Shown here piece after piece: positions 37,436 to 46,151 of a stretch of DNA of 64,000 nt. Location of the stretch: the NCBI RefSeq assembly GCF_000238775.2, contig NZ_AFEJ02000001.1, positions 1,116,001-1,180,000 on the forward strand, read 5' to 3'. The position numbers and the translations under genes are program-made. Positions within the stretch are counted from its first letter, which is position 1. Each line of letters opens with the position of its first letter. This DNA comes from Acaryochloris sp. CCMEE 5410 (GTDB taxonomy: Bacteria; Cyanobacteriota; Cyanobacteriia; Thermosynechococcales; Thermosynechococcaceae). The notes beneath the pieces were generated by a model that searched no databases, was not told the DNA's origin, and saw only the letters and a list, made by a program, of their open reading frames with translations.

Positions 37436-38152
37436 ATGACTAAAATTCAGGTTGTTGTTATCGAAGACCATGATCTCAGCCGTGTGGGCCTAACCGCCGC
37501 GCTCCAGCACAGTGGGACCGTGGACGTTCTCGGATCAGCGGCCAATGGTCGCCAAGGTCTGGAGATGATTCAGCAATATAAGCCCGATGTTGCCATTTTG
37601 GATATTGGCTTGCCAGATATTGATGGCATTGAAGTAACCCTACAGCTCAAACAAGTCCAGGAAGCGGATGAGACCTTGCACACCAAGGTGCTGATGCTGA
37701 CAGCCAATACCAGTGAAGATGCTGTACTGGCGGCCTTTGCCGCTGGCGCAGATTCCTACAGCCTCAAGGAAGTCAGTGTCGAGGATTTACTCAGCGCCAT
37801 TCAGCTGACCCATGAAGGTAATGCGTGGATTGATCCCAACATTGCTCGGATAGTCTTGCAGCAAGCTAAAGCGTCAAAAGAGACTCCCCAAGACGCTGAA
37901 GCTGACACCACAGTGATTAAATCCACCGATCCGGAATACCAAGCCATCTTAGAAACAGAACCATTAACAGATCGCGAATTAGAAGTTTTAGAACTGATTG
38001 TGGCAGGATGCAGCAACGCCGTTATCGCAGACAAGCTATATATTTCCGTCGGCACCGTCAAAACTCACGTTCGCAGTATTTTGAACAAACTATGCGCCGA
38101 TGACCGCACCCAAGCTGCCGTCAGAGCCCTCCGGTCAGGCTTAGTCACTTAA
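37436..38152 (+). CDS. NarL/FixJ-family response regulator
   Basis: This 238-residue regulator has a receiver (about 5-125) with IEDHDLSRVGL, VAILDIGLPDIDG and SYSLKEVS, and a LuxR-type helix-turn-helix (about 175-235) with LTDRELEVLELIVAGCSNAVI and GTVKTHVRSIL. It follows the bestrophin gene by 56 bp and precedes the CHASE3 kinase by 38 bp on the same strand, which makes the kinase a likely partner. The targets are unknown. Confidence 0.9.
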   Translation: MTKIQVVVIEDHDLSRVGLTAALQHSGTVDVLGSAANGRQGLEMIQQYKPDVAILDIGLPDIDGIEVTLQLKQVQEADETLHTKVLMLTANTSEDAVLAAFAAGADSYSLKEVSVEDLLSAIQLTHEGNAWIDPNIARIVLQQAKASKETPQDAEADTTVIKSTDPEYQAILETEPLTDRELEVLELIVAGCSNAVIADKLYISVGTVKTHVRSILNKLCADDRTQAAVRALRSGLVT

Positions 38153-38190
38153 TAAGTTTCCAGGGAGACTGAATCGAACATTGCAACACT

Positions 38191-39639
38191 ATGGGACAAG
38201 CCGAGCAAACCTCTAAAGCCAAAAACCCCGCCAAGGGAAAATCCATCCTACATTTTTGGACGAACCTATCCCTGACGCGCCAAGGAACCGTTATTTTAGC
38301 CATCCCTTTAACCTGTCTACTGATCACGATGTCGGCCTGGGTCGGCACGCGCAAGAATGAAAATTTTACCCATCGGCAAATCGTCCATACCCAGAAGGTC
38401 CTGCGTACCAGCGATCAACTCTTAAACGCTTTGATCAATGCAGAAACAGGCATTCGCGGCTATGGACTTACCGAGGATCCTAAATTTTTGGCTCCTTATC
38501 GAGAAGCATTACCCGAAATTGAGCCAACGCTAAGGGCATTATCTCAACAGGTTCAAGAAAACCCAGAACAAAGCCAACAGATTACCGAGCTAAAACTTTT
38601 AATCCAGCAAGAACTGGATATTCTGACTAAAACCCTGAAACAAATTGAAAACGATTTCCGATTTGCCCCCCAGGCCCCTCGCCTCGGGGCTTTAGTGGAG
38701 CAAGGGAAAGCCCGAATGGATGCGGTCCGGCAATCTCTGCAAGACTTTAAAGATACTGAGCAGGAAATATTGGTAAAACGTCGCACCCGTCTTAGCCAAG
38801 CTAGGTTTGTCAATGATGCCCTATTGGGGGTGTCTGGTGTAATTAGCCTGCTGGGGTTTGCCGCCGCATTGTCTTTGTATCGGCAAACGGAAAAGCAAAT
38901 GCTGCGCCGAGGGGATGAATTAGCTGCCACGAACCGTATTTTGGCAACGGCAAATCTCACCTTAGCCGATCGCAATAAGGAGCTAGACCAGTTTACCTAT
39001 GTGGTTTCCCATGACCTGAAAGCCCCTTTGCGAGCGATTGCCAATCTTTCTGAGTGGATTGAAGAAGATCTCGACGAAAAACTAGACGAAGAAAATCGCT
39101 ACCAGATGAACTTGCTGCGAAAACGGGTTCATCGTATGGAGGCATTGATTAATGGGCTGCTGCAATTTTCTCGGGTAGGACGCCGCCAATCCACAATAGA
39201 AACCGTTAGGGTCGGCGACCTACTGGCCGACATCATCGATTCGTTGGCTCCCCCTGCCGAATTTAAGGTTGAGATTGTGGGGCCAATGCCCACTCTACAA
39301 ACGGATACCCTCCAATTACAGCAAGTCTTTAGTAATCTGCTGAGCAATGCGATTAAACATCATCACCAATCTGAGGGGCATATTCGTGTTTCAGGTAATA
39401 CGCAGCTCGATTTCTATGAGTTTGTGGTGAGCGATGACGGTCCCGGTATCGCTGCAGATTATTACGACAAGATCTTCCAAATCTTTCAGGTTTTAGATAG
39501 TCGAGACGCCACAGAAAATACAGGAATTGGCCTATCGATTGTCAAAAAGATCATCGAATCTAAAGGGGGAAGTATCCAGGTCGAATCTGAGATCAATCAT
39601 GGTACAACGTTCAGGTTCACTTGGCCTCAAGAAGAGTAA
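38191..39639 (+). CDS. CHASE3-domain sensor histidine kinase
   Basis: This 482-residue membrane kinase has a first helix (about 31-49), a CHASE3 sensor (about 55-190) with the typical LLNALINAETGIRGYGLT, a second helix (about 208-228), a coiled coil, and then a kinase core with SHDLKAPLRAIANLSEWIEE, NLLSNAIKHHH, DDGPGIAADYYD and NTGIGLSIVKKI. It is membrane bound with a periplasmic or lumenal sensor. The core closely matches the PAS kinase at 31870. It is probably paired with the NarL-type regulator just upstream. Confidence 0.92.
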   Translation: MGQAEQTSKAKNPAKGKSILHFWTNLSLTRQGTVILAIPLTCLLITMSAWVGTRKNENFTHRQIVHTQKVLRTSDQLLNALINAETGIRGYGLTEDPKFLAPYREALPEIEPTLRALSQQVQENPEQSQQITELKLLIQQELDILTKTLKQIENDFRFAPQAPRLGALVEQGKARMDAVRQSLQDFKDTEQEILVKRRTRLSQARFVNDALLGVSGVISLLGFAAALSLYRQTEKQMLRRGDELAATNRILATANLTLADRNKELDQFTYVVSHDLKAPLRAIANLSEWIEEDLDEKLDEENRYQMNLLRKRVHRMEALINGLLQFSRVGRRQSTIETVRVGDLLADIIDSLAPPAEFKVEIVGPMPTLQTDTLQLQQVFSNLLSNAIKHHHQSEGHIRVSGNTQLDFYEFVVSDDGPGIAADYYDKIFQIFQVLDSRDATENTGIGLSIVKKIIESKGGSIQVESEINHGTTFRFTWPQEE

Positions 39640-39777
39640 TTTATATCAAGGAATAAATATTCCCTACCAGAAACTTCAAAACCATACTTTAATTACCTAA
39701 AATCCCAAAACACCGATTATTTGAATCAGATTTTTGGACCAACCAAAATTAGTCATATCATCTTTTTATTTCTATCT

Positions 39778-39814
39778 TATTGCGCGCCATCCTATTCTTG
39801 GATGGCGCGCAATA
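39778..39814. terminator. Bidirectional hairpin between convergent genes
   Basis: A perfect 15-bp GC-rich stem (39778-39792 with 39800-39814) has a 7-nt loop, lying in AT-rich DNA between the CHASE3 kinase (plus) and a small membrane-protein gene (minus, stop at 39822). It is ideally placed to end both transcripts. The plus side is followed by TACTATTTTATCTT. Confidence 0.75.
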
Positions 39815-39821
39815 TACTATT

Positions 39822-39962
39822 TTATCTTCTAGTAGACTGAGAAGATTCACGAAAACTTCGGCTTTGAATTTTATCAAGGGTGGGTTTCTCGCGGAAGAAA
39901 ACAGCAAAAAAGAATAAGCCGATAATACAGGCTAAGATAAAAACGTAGGCTATGACGTCCAT
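39822..39962 (-). CDS. 46-residue single-helix membrane protein
   Basis: This small gene encodes MDVIAYVFILACIIGLFFFA, then VFFREKPTLDKIQSRSFRES and a short basic tail. It has one hydrophobic helix (residues 3-22) and a charged cytosolic tail rich in Arg and Ser. The size and layout resemble small subunits of photosynthetic or respiratory complexes, but I cannot match it to a known one such as PsaM, PsbX or CydX. The frame is open from ATG to TAA and the terminator follows 8 bp after the stop, which supports a real gene. Confidence 0.6.
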   Translation of the reverse strand: MDVIAYVFILACIIGLFFFAVFFREKPTLDKIQSRSFRESSQSTRR

Positions 39963-40339
39963 TAAGAATTCTCAAAAAACTGCGTTTTTGCTCAATAAAT
40001 ATCGAGCAACTAGATAAATAATATAAGCAAGAAAGGTTGTCACAGAACTACCTTTAGACAGAGATTTTGGCCTCATCTAATTCATCTAATCTTTCTTGAG
40101 AAGGTGGATCTATTATGCATAGCACCTGCAATCACTTAGAGATATCAACTGTATTTTCAACCAAGAATATCAACATCAATAGTTCCCGTAGAAATGCTAG
40201 CTATACCTGAGGGCAGGTGAAGTTTTCATAGCTTTCTCTCTCAAGGTAGATTCAATTCAACACTATTTCACAGATGATAACTACAGATTAATTCGCGGAA
40301 TTAAAATTTCAATATTTCGCAACCAGAAAGGATACATAT
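39963..40339. other. Intergenic region between divergent genes
   Basis: About 375 AT-rich bases that must hold promoters for the small membrane-protein gene (minus) and the HdeD-like gene (plus). A 31-codon frame from an ATG near 40113 is present but has no homology I recognise. An AGAAAGGAT ribosome site lies just before 40340. Confidence 0.4.
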
Positions 40340-40921
40340 ATGAGTAACCAAGATATTCAAAAAAGCCAGCCGACCTTTGGGAAATGGTCTATCGCCCTGG
40401 GGGCTCTGCTTGTTGTACTAGGCTTTGTCGCCATTGCCATGCCCTTCGTCAGCACGTTAGCCACTGAACTCGTAATTGCAGGCGTCTTTTTTAGCAGCGG
40501 TATTATTCAATTGATTTATGCCTATCAATCTCGCGCTAATGTAAAAAGCTTAGCCTTTAAGATTCTCTTAGGTGCAGGCTACATTGGCTCTAGTGTATTG
40601 CTGCTGTTCTATCCTCTTCAAGGGGTCCTGAGCCTAACCCTTGCTGTGGGTACTTTCATTCTTGTAGAAGGTATTGTGCAAGCCATAATGGCTATTCGTA
40701 TGCGAGAGGATGAGTCTAGCTGGTATTGGACCCTAGGGAGTGGTGTATTTGCCGTTGTATTTGGTCTTTCGATTATGTTGGGCTGGCCTGCTGACTCTGC
40801 CTGGATTTTAGGTCTTCTGATTGGCTTAAATCTAATCTCTGATGGATGGCCAATGGTAGTCTTTGGCTTGACAGATACCGATCTGTTTGGCTCCGGTCCC
40901 CAGCAACCCCAAGCCAGTTAG
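40340..40921 (+). CDS. HdeD-like (DUF308) membrane protein
   Basis: This 193-residue protein has six membrane helices in three DUF308 hairpins: LGALLVVLGFVAIAMPFVST, then GVFFSSGIIQLIYAYQS, with repeats of G-----I----G--L and P later on. HdeD proteins are linked to acid resistance in enterics; in cyanobacteria the role is unknown but often stress-induced. The start has AGAAAGGAT about 9 bases upstream. A hairpin at 40965-40993 follows. Confidence 0.85.
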   Translation: MSNQDIQKSQPTFGKWSIALGALLVVLGFVAIAMPFVSTLATELVIAGVFFSSGIIQLIYAYQSRANVKSLAFKILLGAGYIGSSVLLLFYPLQGVLSLTLAVGTFILVEGIVQAIMAIRMREDESSWYWTLGSGVFAVVFGLSIMLGWPADSAWILGLLIGLNLISDGWPMVVFGLTDTDLFGSGPQQPQAS

Positions 40922-40964
40922 GATAAGGTTGATGTCATGCATCAGTTAGACCTTTCTCTATTGT

Positions 40965-40993
40965 CTGCCACCAGCCATTAAGGTTGGTGGCAG
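40965..40993. terminator. Hairpin after the HdeD-like gene
   Basis: The 9-bp stem CTGCCACCA/TGGTGGCAG (40965-40973 with 40985-40993) lies between convergent genes. It lacks a clear T-tract, so terminator function is likely but not certain. Confidence 0.5.
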
Positions 40994-41050
40994 CTGACTA
41001 TCGCACTGGAAAATCCTACTGAATCACCTTTAAACTTCCAAAGGCTACAA

Positions 41051-41548
41051 TTAGCCGGACACATCCACAACCATTTCTTCTCCCTGAATCACCAAAACGG
41101 AACAAGGGGCATGGTGAACGACGTGATTGCTGACACTTCCCAATATGAGTTCTGTGATGCCAGTGCGGCCATGTCGCCCCACAACGATTAAGTCAGCTTG
41201 CCAATCCCGAGCGCGATCGCAAACTTGATACCCTGGATTTCCCAGCTCCGCTTCAAAGGTTGCCTGAACCCCCTGTTGTTTAGCCGCTTGGCAAAAGTCT
41301 TGTAACCATTGTTTTGCTTCTGCAAGTTGCACCTCCCATGCTTGCTGAGCCATCTGCAGATCCACCACAGATGGAGAGAGGTAACCGGTATCGAGAGGAT
41401 TTCCCGATGAGGGACTGATATCCGCTTCAATCGCATGCAGAAGCAATAATTCAGCTTGGTGGAGTTGCGCCGTTTCCAAGGCCTGCTCATACACAATCGA
41501 TCGCAAGGATGAAGCATCTACTGCTGCCAGAATGCGACTGTATCCCAT
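41051..41548 (-). CDS. Universal stress protein, UspA family
   Basis: This protein has 165 residues from the ATG at 41548 (MGYSRILAAVDAS). The frame opens further upstream, but GGGAGGAATCCTG just before this ATG is a strong ribosome site. It has the ATP-binding pattern of UspA: the Asp in VAVD-type strand one, and VVGRHGRTGITELILGSVSNHVVHHAPCSVLVI, where the G-x2-G-x9-G-S/N motif is GRHGRTGITELILGSVSN. It probably binds nucleotide and helps survival under stress. It stands alone on the minus strand. Confidence 0.9.
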   Translation of the reverse strand: MGYSRILAAVDASSLRSIVYEQALETAQLHQAELLLLHAIEADISPSSGNPLDTGYLSPSVVDLQMAQQAWEVQLAEAKQWLQDFCQAAKQQGVQATFEAELGNPGYQVCDRARDWQADLIVVGRHGRTGITELILGSVSNHVVHHAPCSVLVIQGEEMVVDVSG

Positions 41549-41939
41549 CAGGATTCCTCCCTTATAGCAATACCAACAGTCTACGAAGTTTTTTGGAGGC
41601 AATCGATAAAATTCAGCAGTCTAAGGTTGAAGCGCAGTTTTCCCAACTGAATGCAGCCAAACTGCAAGCTTGCCCCCTAGAACCTGAGTCATGCGTAAGG
41701 GAAAGTCTTCCATCGAGATCAATGTATAGCGAGTGATTGACCACATCAGGTCTGGCAATCCTAGTGAGGGCTTTGGATTGGATAAGGGCTGGGCGACTAC
41801 CCCACAGGAGAACCGAACGATTCAGGGCGGTTACTACGGAAAAGCATAAATTTACACTTCGTTACAATTCTAATAAGGAGCAATTCCTACCGTTAACCTT
41901 TCGAGGAGGGTTGCTCATCCATCGATTAGGAGTCTTTTC
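41549..41939. other. Intergenic region between divergent stress genes
   Basis: About 390 bp between uspA (minus) and the site-2 protease (plus). Short open frames on the plus strand have no coding character. The end contains AGGAGGGTTGC and AGGAGTCTTTTC, the latter being the ribosome site for the start at 41940. No other structure is seen. Confidence 0.4.
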
Positions 41940-43034
41940 ATGAACGGTAACTTTAGGTTAGGCAGCCTCTTTGGCATCCCTTTTTATCTCAATGCATCAT
42001 GGTTTCTGGTGTTGCTATTTTTTTCTTGGACCTATGGCAATGGCCTCGCCGCACAGTTTCCAAATCTAATGGGAATTGCACCTTGGCTCCTGGGCCTTGG
42101 CACGGCGATTTTGCTGTTTAGTTCAGTACTTGCCCATGAACTCGGTCATAGCTTAGTGGCGATGCAGCAAGGGATTGAGGTGAAGTCCATCACGCTGTTT
42201 CTATTTGGTGGCCTTGCCAGTCTGGAAGAGGAATCAAAAACGCCCTTTGGAGCGTTTGCCATTGCGATCGCAGGTCCTGCTGTTAGCGTTCTCCTGTGGG
42301 CGCTCCTCTCCTACGGAAGCATGAGTCTATCGAGCGGTCCAATTGCTGCCATCGTTGGGTTCCTCGCCACAATTAACCTATTTTTAGCCTTGTTCAATAT
42401 GATTCCAGGGCTACCGTTAGATGGTGGTAATGTCCTCAAAGCAGCCGTCTGGAAAATTACGGGCAATCGCTATCGAGGTATCAGAATCGCAGCCCGTGCT
42501 GGCCAGGTTGTGGGTGGGGTTGCGATCGCATCCGGTATCCTGTCCCTTAGTGTCTGGAATGCATTGATTGGCTGGTTCTTATACCAAAATGCAGGCCGAG
42601 CCATCCAATCTTCCCAACTTCAGGAAGAGCTGAGCCGATACACTGCAGCAGATGTAGTGACCGAAGGTGAATTTGTGATTGGCCTTCATGATTCCCTCCG
42701 CCAGCTTGCCAATCAGGCGATTCCTTATCAGGGTAAAGTGTCTAGATTTCTGGTTGTGGATGAGCAAGGGCAGCTCGTCGGGTCCGTCAACTTAGAGGAT
42801 CTAAATTCTGTGGCTACGATGCAATGGCCCCAAGTGTCCGTCAAAGAACTCTTGCAGAAAACCGTATTGCCTCCGGTGGTGCAGTCCACCCAATCACTCC
42901 TCGATATTGTGGCATTGCTTGACAGAGAAAAGCTTCAGACCCTAGCAGTCGTTAAAGAAAGTGGTGCCCTCGTCGGTTTACTCGAAAAAGCAGCCATCCG
43001 CCGTCTTCTTCAGCAAAGGGTAGCAACCGCGTAA
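41940..43034 (+). CDS. Site-2 protease (M50) with CBS domains, Rip1-like
   Basis: This 364-residue integral membrane zinc protease has VLAHELGHSLVAM (HExxH metal site) at about residue 64 and LFNMIPGLPLDGGNVL (second metal site and Asp) at about residue 158, with roughly six helices. A pair of CBS domains (about 235-360) follows, which often bind adenine nucleotides. Such proteases cut membrane-bound regulators such as anti-sigma factors. The substrate is unknown. It is followed by a hairpin at 43118-43152. Confidence 0.9.
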   Translation: MNGNFRLGSLFGIPFYLNASWFLVLLFFSWTYGNGLAAQFPNLMGIAPWLLGLGTAILLFSSVLAHELGHSLVAMQQGIEVKSITLFLFGGLASLEEESKTPFGAFAIAIAGPAVSVLLWALLSYGSMSLSSGPIAAIVGFLATINLFLALFNMIPGLPLDGGNVLKAAVWKITGNRYRGIRIAARAGQVVGGVAIASGILSLSVWNALIGWFLYQNAGRAIQSSQLQEELSRYTAADVVTEGEFVIGLHDSLRQLANQAIPYQGKVSRFLVVDEQGQLVGSVNLEDLNSVATMQWPQVSVKELLQKTVLPPVVQSTQSLLDIVALLDREKLQTLAVVKESGALVGLLEKAAIRRLLQQRVATA

Positions 43035-43117
43035 GGGGAATTTGTCTCCATCACTATTTATCCGGTGCGAACCCCCAAGGTGTAAGCCTTCGTTATTCAT
43101 ATAGCCCAGCTAAAAAA

Positions 43118-43152
43118 CCCCAGGCAGGTCATTACAAAAGATCTACCTGGGG
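43118..43152. terminator. Bidirectional hairpin after the site-2 protease
   Basis: CCCCAGGCAGGTC (43118-43130) pairs with GATCTACCTGGGG (43140-43152), 11 of 13 positions. It is preceded by AAAAAA and followed by TTTGTTT, so it can end transcripts from both strands. Confidence 0.7.
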
Positions 43153-43230
43153 ATTTGTTTGAGCGAGTCATTGGAGCTTGACAGTCTAATCAAGCAGTTT
43201 CTAACTTTGATCGGGAATCTTCCACATTCC

Positions 43231-43440
43231 CTATGCACAAGGGCGACAGGCGATACGCCAAATATCAAAATAGGTTCCCGTCGTTTCACAAGAACAAGAG
43301 GACGCTGAATAAGCGAGGATGGTAATGAGGATAGAGACTAAAAGAAGCCAAAAAACGACGATACTCACCACTGTAAAAACAGAAGAGTAACTATTATCAC
43401 CGCTATAAATGATAGAAAAGTTCGATTGTTGATTATTCAT
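43231..43440 (-). CDS. Small Cys-rich single-helix membrane protein
   Basis: This 69-residue protein has a polar N-terminus, one hydrophobic helix (about 21-45, VFTVVSIVVFWLLLVSILIT), and a tail with SSCSCETTGT and ACRPCA. The four Cys could bind metal or form disulfides. I do not recognise the family. No strong ribosome site is visible before the ATG, so the call is tentative. Confidence 0.5.
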   Translation of the reverse strand: MNNQQSNFSIIYSGDNSYSSVFTVVSIVVFWLLLVSILITILAYSASSCSCETTGTYFDIWRIACRPCA

Positions 43441-43515
43441 GATTAAAGTTATGAGTTATGGATAGAAAATAAATTTTGATGTAATCAATTCAGATCTTGG
43501 TAATGGAAAAACGTT

Positions 43516-44700
43516 TTAAGCCAAAGGCATCGGACTCTTTTGCACTAGAATCCAATCCAGATAGCGTAAGGTGAAGCCATTGGGTGGAGAAATATCAACC
43601 ACCCGGGCGGAATGCAGATGATCGCCATGACGCAATTGAGCTAATACATCTTGTCCCGCAACCACATAGCCAAAAACGGCATATTGGCCATCCAGCAAAT
43701 TTAGTCCTGCAGAGGTCAATTCAGGCTCAAATAAGTGAAAGAAAAATTCAGAGGAACCCCCATTAGGGTCGCCAGCAGGATGGCCCATGGCGACGGTCCC
43801 ATAGGCAGAAAAGGGAAGAACAGGATCAGACAAGCCTAACTCTTCTAAAGTGGCTCCGTACACCGGTTCAGAATCTCCCTTGACCCTAACCTCCAAAGGA
43901 ATAGAACGATATTGGCTGGTCTCTGGATCCACAAATCCTGCTTGGGCTCCCCCTGGATTCCCTGTTTGCACCACATAGGCCCCATCTTCTCGGGTAAATG
44001 TTAGATCGTCATAGAACTCTCGCTGAACGAGATCCAGAAAGTTACCAGCAGTAATAGGCGCGTTATAGCCATCCACCATCATGGTGATTGGCCCCTTACT
44101 GGTGTCAAGGACCACAACTGCTCGTCCCTTCAGCTGAGGCAGCGTTTGGTAGTCATTCGGTATGTTGACAGGAATTTGTGGCTCCATAGACGCTGCCAGC
44201 AAATCCACTGAATTCCAGGCTTGGGTGCGTCTTGCCACAAATTTTTCTTTGTTTTGCTGGTCAGACAGGATCTTGAGATCCGCGAGAGCTGCATTAATTT
44301 GATTCATGCGGACCAAAGCCTGGGGCCGAAAGGAAGGTGGAATGGCAGCAAGAAGATCGGATGCGTCTTTATTAAAGGTTTGAATGATCTGTGTGACCTT
44401 ATTCCCAATTTCAAACCATTGTTTGGGTTGTAATCGCGCAGCTGGATCCTCAAGTTGAGGAGGCATCTCTTCCAAGTATTGATGAAGAGTTTGAATGGCT
44501 TCGTTATCCACGGGCAATGCCAGCCTCAAAATACTCATGGGATTAACGGCATCCCCAACCGGTAAAGCAGCCCAACATACTTTGGACGTAGGGTTCAGCC
44601 AGCCTACAGAAATAACGTTCCAGATAAAAATAATGCCGATTAAAAGTCTTATCAATCGCTGGTAAATAACTCGCCAGCCTTGCCTAGAACATACTTGCAT
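43516..44700 (-). CDS. Lumenal cyclophilin-type peptidyl-prolyl isomerase, CYP38/TLP40-like
   Basis: This protein has 394 residues from the ATG at 44700, which has TTGGAGG upstream; the frame opens 19 codons earlier. The N-terminus has a signal or membrane anchor (about 13-45). A helical region (about 50-180) comes next, with LHQYLEEMPPQLEDPAARL. The cyclophilin domain (about 190-390) has GNFLDLVQREFYDDLTFTR, NGGSSEFFFHLFEPEL and DGQYAVFGYVV. This layout matches CYP38/TLP40, which is needed to assemble and maintain photosystem II. The isomerase active site is divergent, as in that family. It lies 129 bp downstream of psbU on the same strand. Confidence 0.9.
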   Translation of the reverse strand: MQVCSRQGWRVIYQRLIRLLIGIIFIWNVISVGWLNPTSKVCWAALPVGDAVNPMSILRLALPVDNEAIQTLHQYLEEMPPQLEDPAARLQPKQWFEIGNKVTQIIQTFNKDASDLLAAIPPSFRPQALVRMNQINAALADLKILSDQQNKEKFVARRTQAWNSVDLLAASMEPQIPVNIPNDYQTLPQLKGRAVVVLDTSKGPITMMVDGYNAPITAGNFLDLVQREFYDDLTFTREDGAYVVQTGNPGGAQAGFVDPETSQYRSIPLEVRVKGDSEPVYGATLEELGLSDPVLPFSAYGTVAMGHPAGDPNGGSSEFFFHLFEPELTSAGLNLLDGQYAVFGYVVAGQDVLAQLRHGDHLHSARVVDISPPNGFTLRYLDWILVQKSPMPLA

Positions 44701-44829
44701 GGTGGATTGCCTCCAATATTGGAAACAAGCGGGCAATAATGGTTTACCCGTGATCAACCGTCATAAGAGTGACTTTCATGATGGAATGCACGGATGGAAT
44801 TCCCCCATATCCCACCCGTGCCTTGGTGA

Positions 44830-45249
44830 TTATGAGCGACGAACAGGATAATAAGCCCCTGGGTTATAGCGATCTTGCCCCCCAACTAAGGCTGGATCTG
44901 GGTCTGTAATCGTAAAGTCACCCAGATGCTGTTGCAGCATTTTCTTTTGAACATCCGTTAAGCCATCAATATTTAGGACTTCTTCGACATTACTGTAGGG
45001 AGCGTTCTGAACCACTTTACCGGCGATGGTAGGGTATAGCCCCTTATATTGGCTAAATGCAATAACATTGGTGTTATTTAAGTCAATTTTTTGACCAAAA
45101 TCTGTTTCTAGCTTGGCATCTACAGGATTTCGGTACGTCGTAGCTAAATTAATATCCAGTGCATTGGCAGGTTGCAACCACCCCGTCAAACCCAAGCAGC
45201 TGGCTAAAACTAAAGTCAATACAGCAAAACGGCGCATGAATAGTCGCAT
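44830..45249 (-). CDS. psbU: Photosystem II 12 kDa extrinsic protein PsbU
   Basis: This protein has 139 residues from the ATG at 45249 ([17 protein letters not shown]); AGGAAGG lies about 11 bases upstream. The signal peptide ends near ANAL. The mature part holds the PsbU helix-hairpin-helix fold: [33 protein letters not shown] and [19 protein letters not shown]. PsbU sits on the lumenal face of photosystem II and stabilises the manganese cluster and thermal tolerance. The next gene downstream is a CYP38-type PSII assembly factor. Confidence 0.95.
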   Translation of the reverse strand: MRLFMRRFAVLTLVLASCLGLTGWLQPANALDINLATTYRNPVDAKLETDFGQKIDLNNTNVIAFSQYKGLYPTIAGKVVQNAPYSNVEEVLNIDGLTDVQKKMLQQHLGDFTITDPDPALVGGQDRYNPGAYYPVRRS

Positions 45250-46151
45250 AAGAATGAATTCCTTCCTAATAAACAGATGTAAACGAGCGAGCAAAACTGA
45301 ACAACTCAAAATCTAGATATTCGGAAACAAGAACATTTAAACTATCTTGTTACTAAATAAGTTCAGTAGAAGGTTGGCAGCGCTTTTTTGAAGCAAGAGT
45401 TTGACTTACTTCTAGTGATTCCAGACGGATTTCTTTCGATATTAAAGAATCGAAAAAATCGTCAAGTTACGAAGAGGGGATGCTGCATTTATATGCAGTA
45501 TCCCCGAGCGCTTACTTAAGGAAAGTAAAATATGTCCAGCACTAACTGATTGCTATATAAGGTAATCTTATTTAGCAATGGCAGGCAGAAATCCTATTAG
45601 TAGTGATGATTGACCAAGACTAAAAGGGTTAAGTCTCAGGAATCATGCCAAAATAGCCATTAAAGCTAAATTCAGCAGAATCGATAATTGAGAAATATCG
45701 CCATCTATAAGGATAGAAATAAACACTAGCTAGTGCAGCCTATTCCCAAGAAGATAGAGCGCATTACCCCAGTCATAAGCAAGGTTGTACTATAGTTGTT
45801 TTCTCTTAAGTGCTGTAAAAAAAGGGGATCTATAAACTTTTTAAGAATAGTACCAAAACCATGGCTATTATTTTTCATAAATTATCAAAAGTAAAAACTA
45901 TAAATAGTTTTCGCTCATATAAAAATTTACATAATAAGCATAGCAGACTGACTGCCAGATATTGGTTAGAGGTCACTTCCATTCTGGAAAGCTTAATATA
46001 TTCTAACTAGGCATTATTATAGAGAACTCAATACCTCTGATAAACCTCAATATTAGTGCTATCAGCTAATCCTTTCAGAATGTGATTGGAAGCTAAGAAA
46101 ATCTCGATATTCCTCCCATAATGATCAAAACTCAAGGATTCTATGCTCCAA
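45250..46151. other. 900-bp AT-rich intergenic region with a hairpin
   Basis: This is the largest gene-free stretch in the window. It must hold the psbU promoter. A GC-rich hairpin, GGGGATGCTGCAT/ATGCAGTATCCCC, lies at 45476-45505 with one G-T pair. A weaker TTCGAT/ATCGAA repeat lies near 45436-45454. The rest is AT-rich, without a coding frame, tRNA or known motif. Confidence 0.45.

Noticed and set aside
41509-41943. Two plus-strand frames of 75 and 68 residues before the site-2 protease
   Set aside because: No coding character; one overlaps uspA in antisense and the other has no homology or ribosome site.
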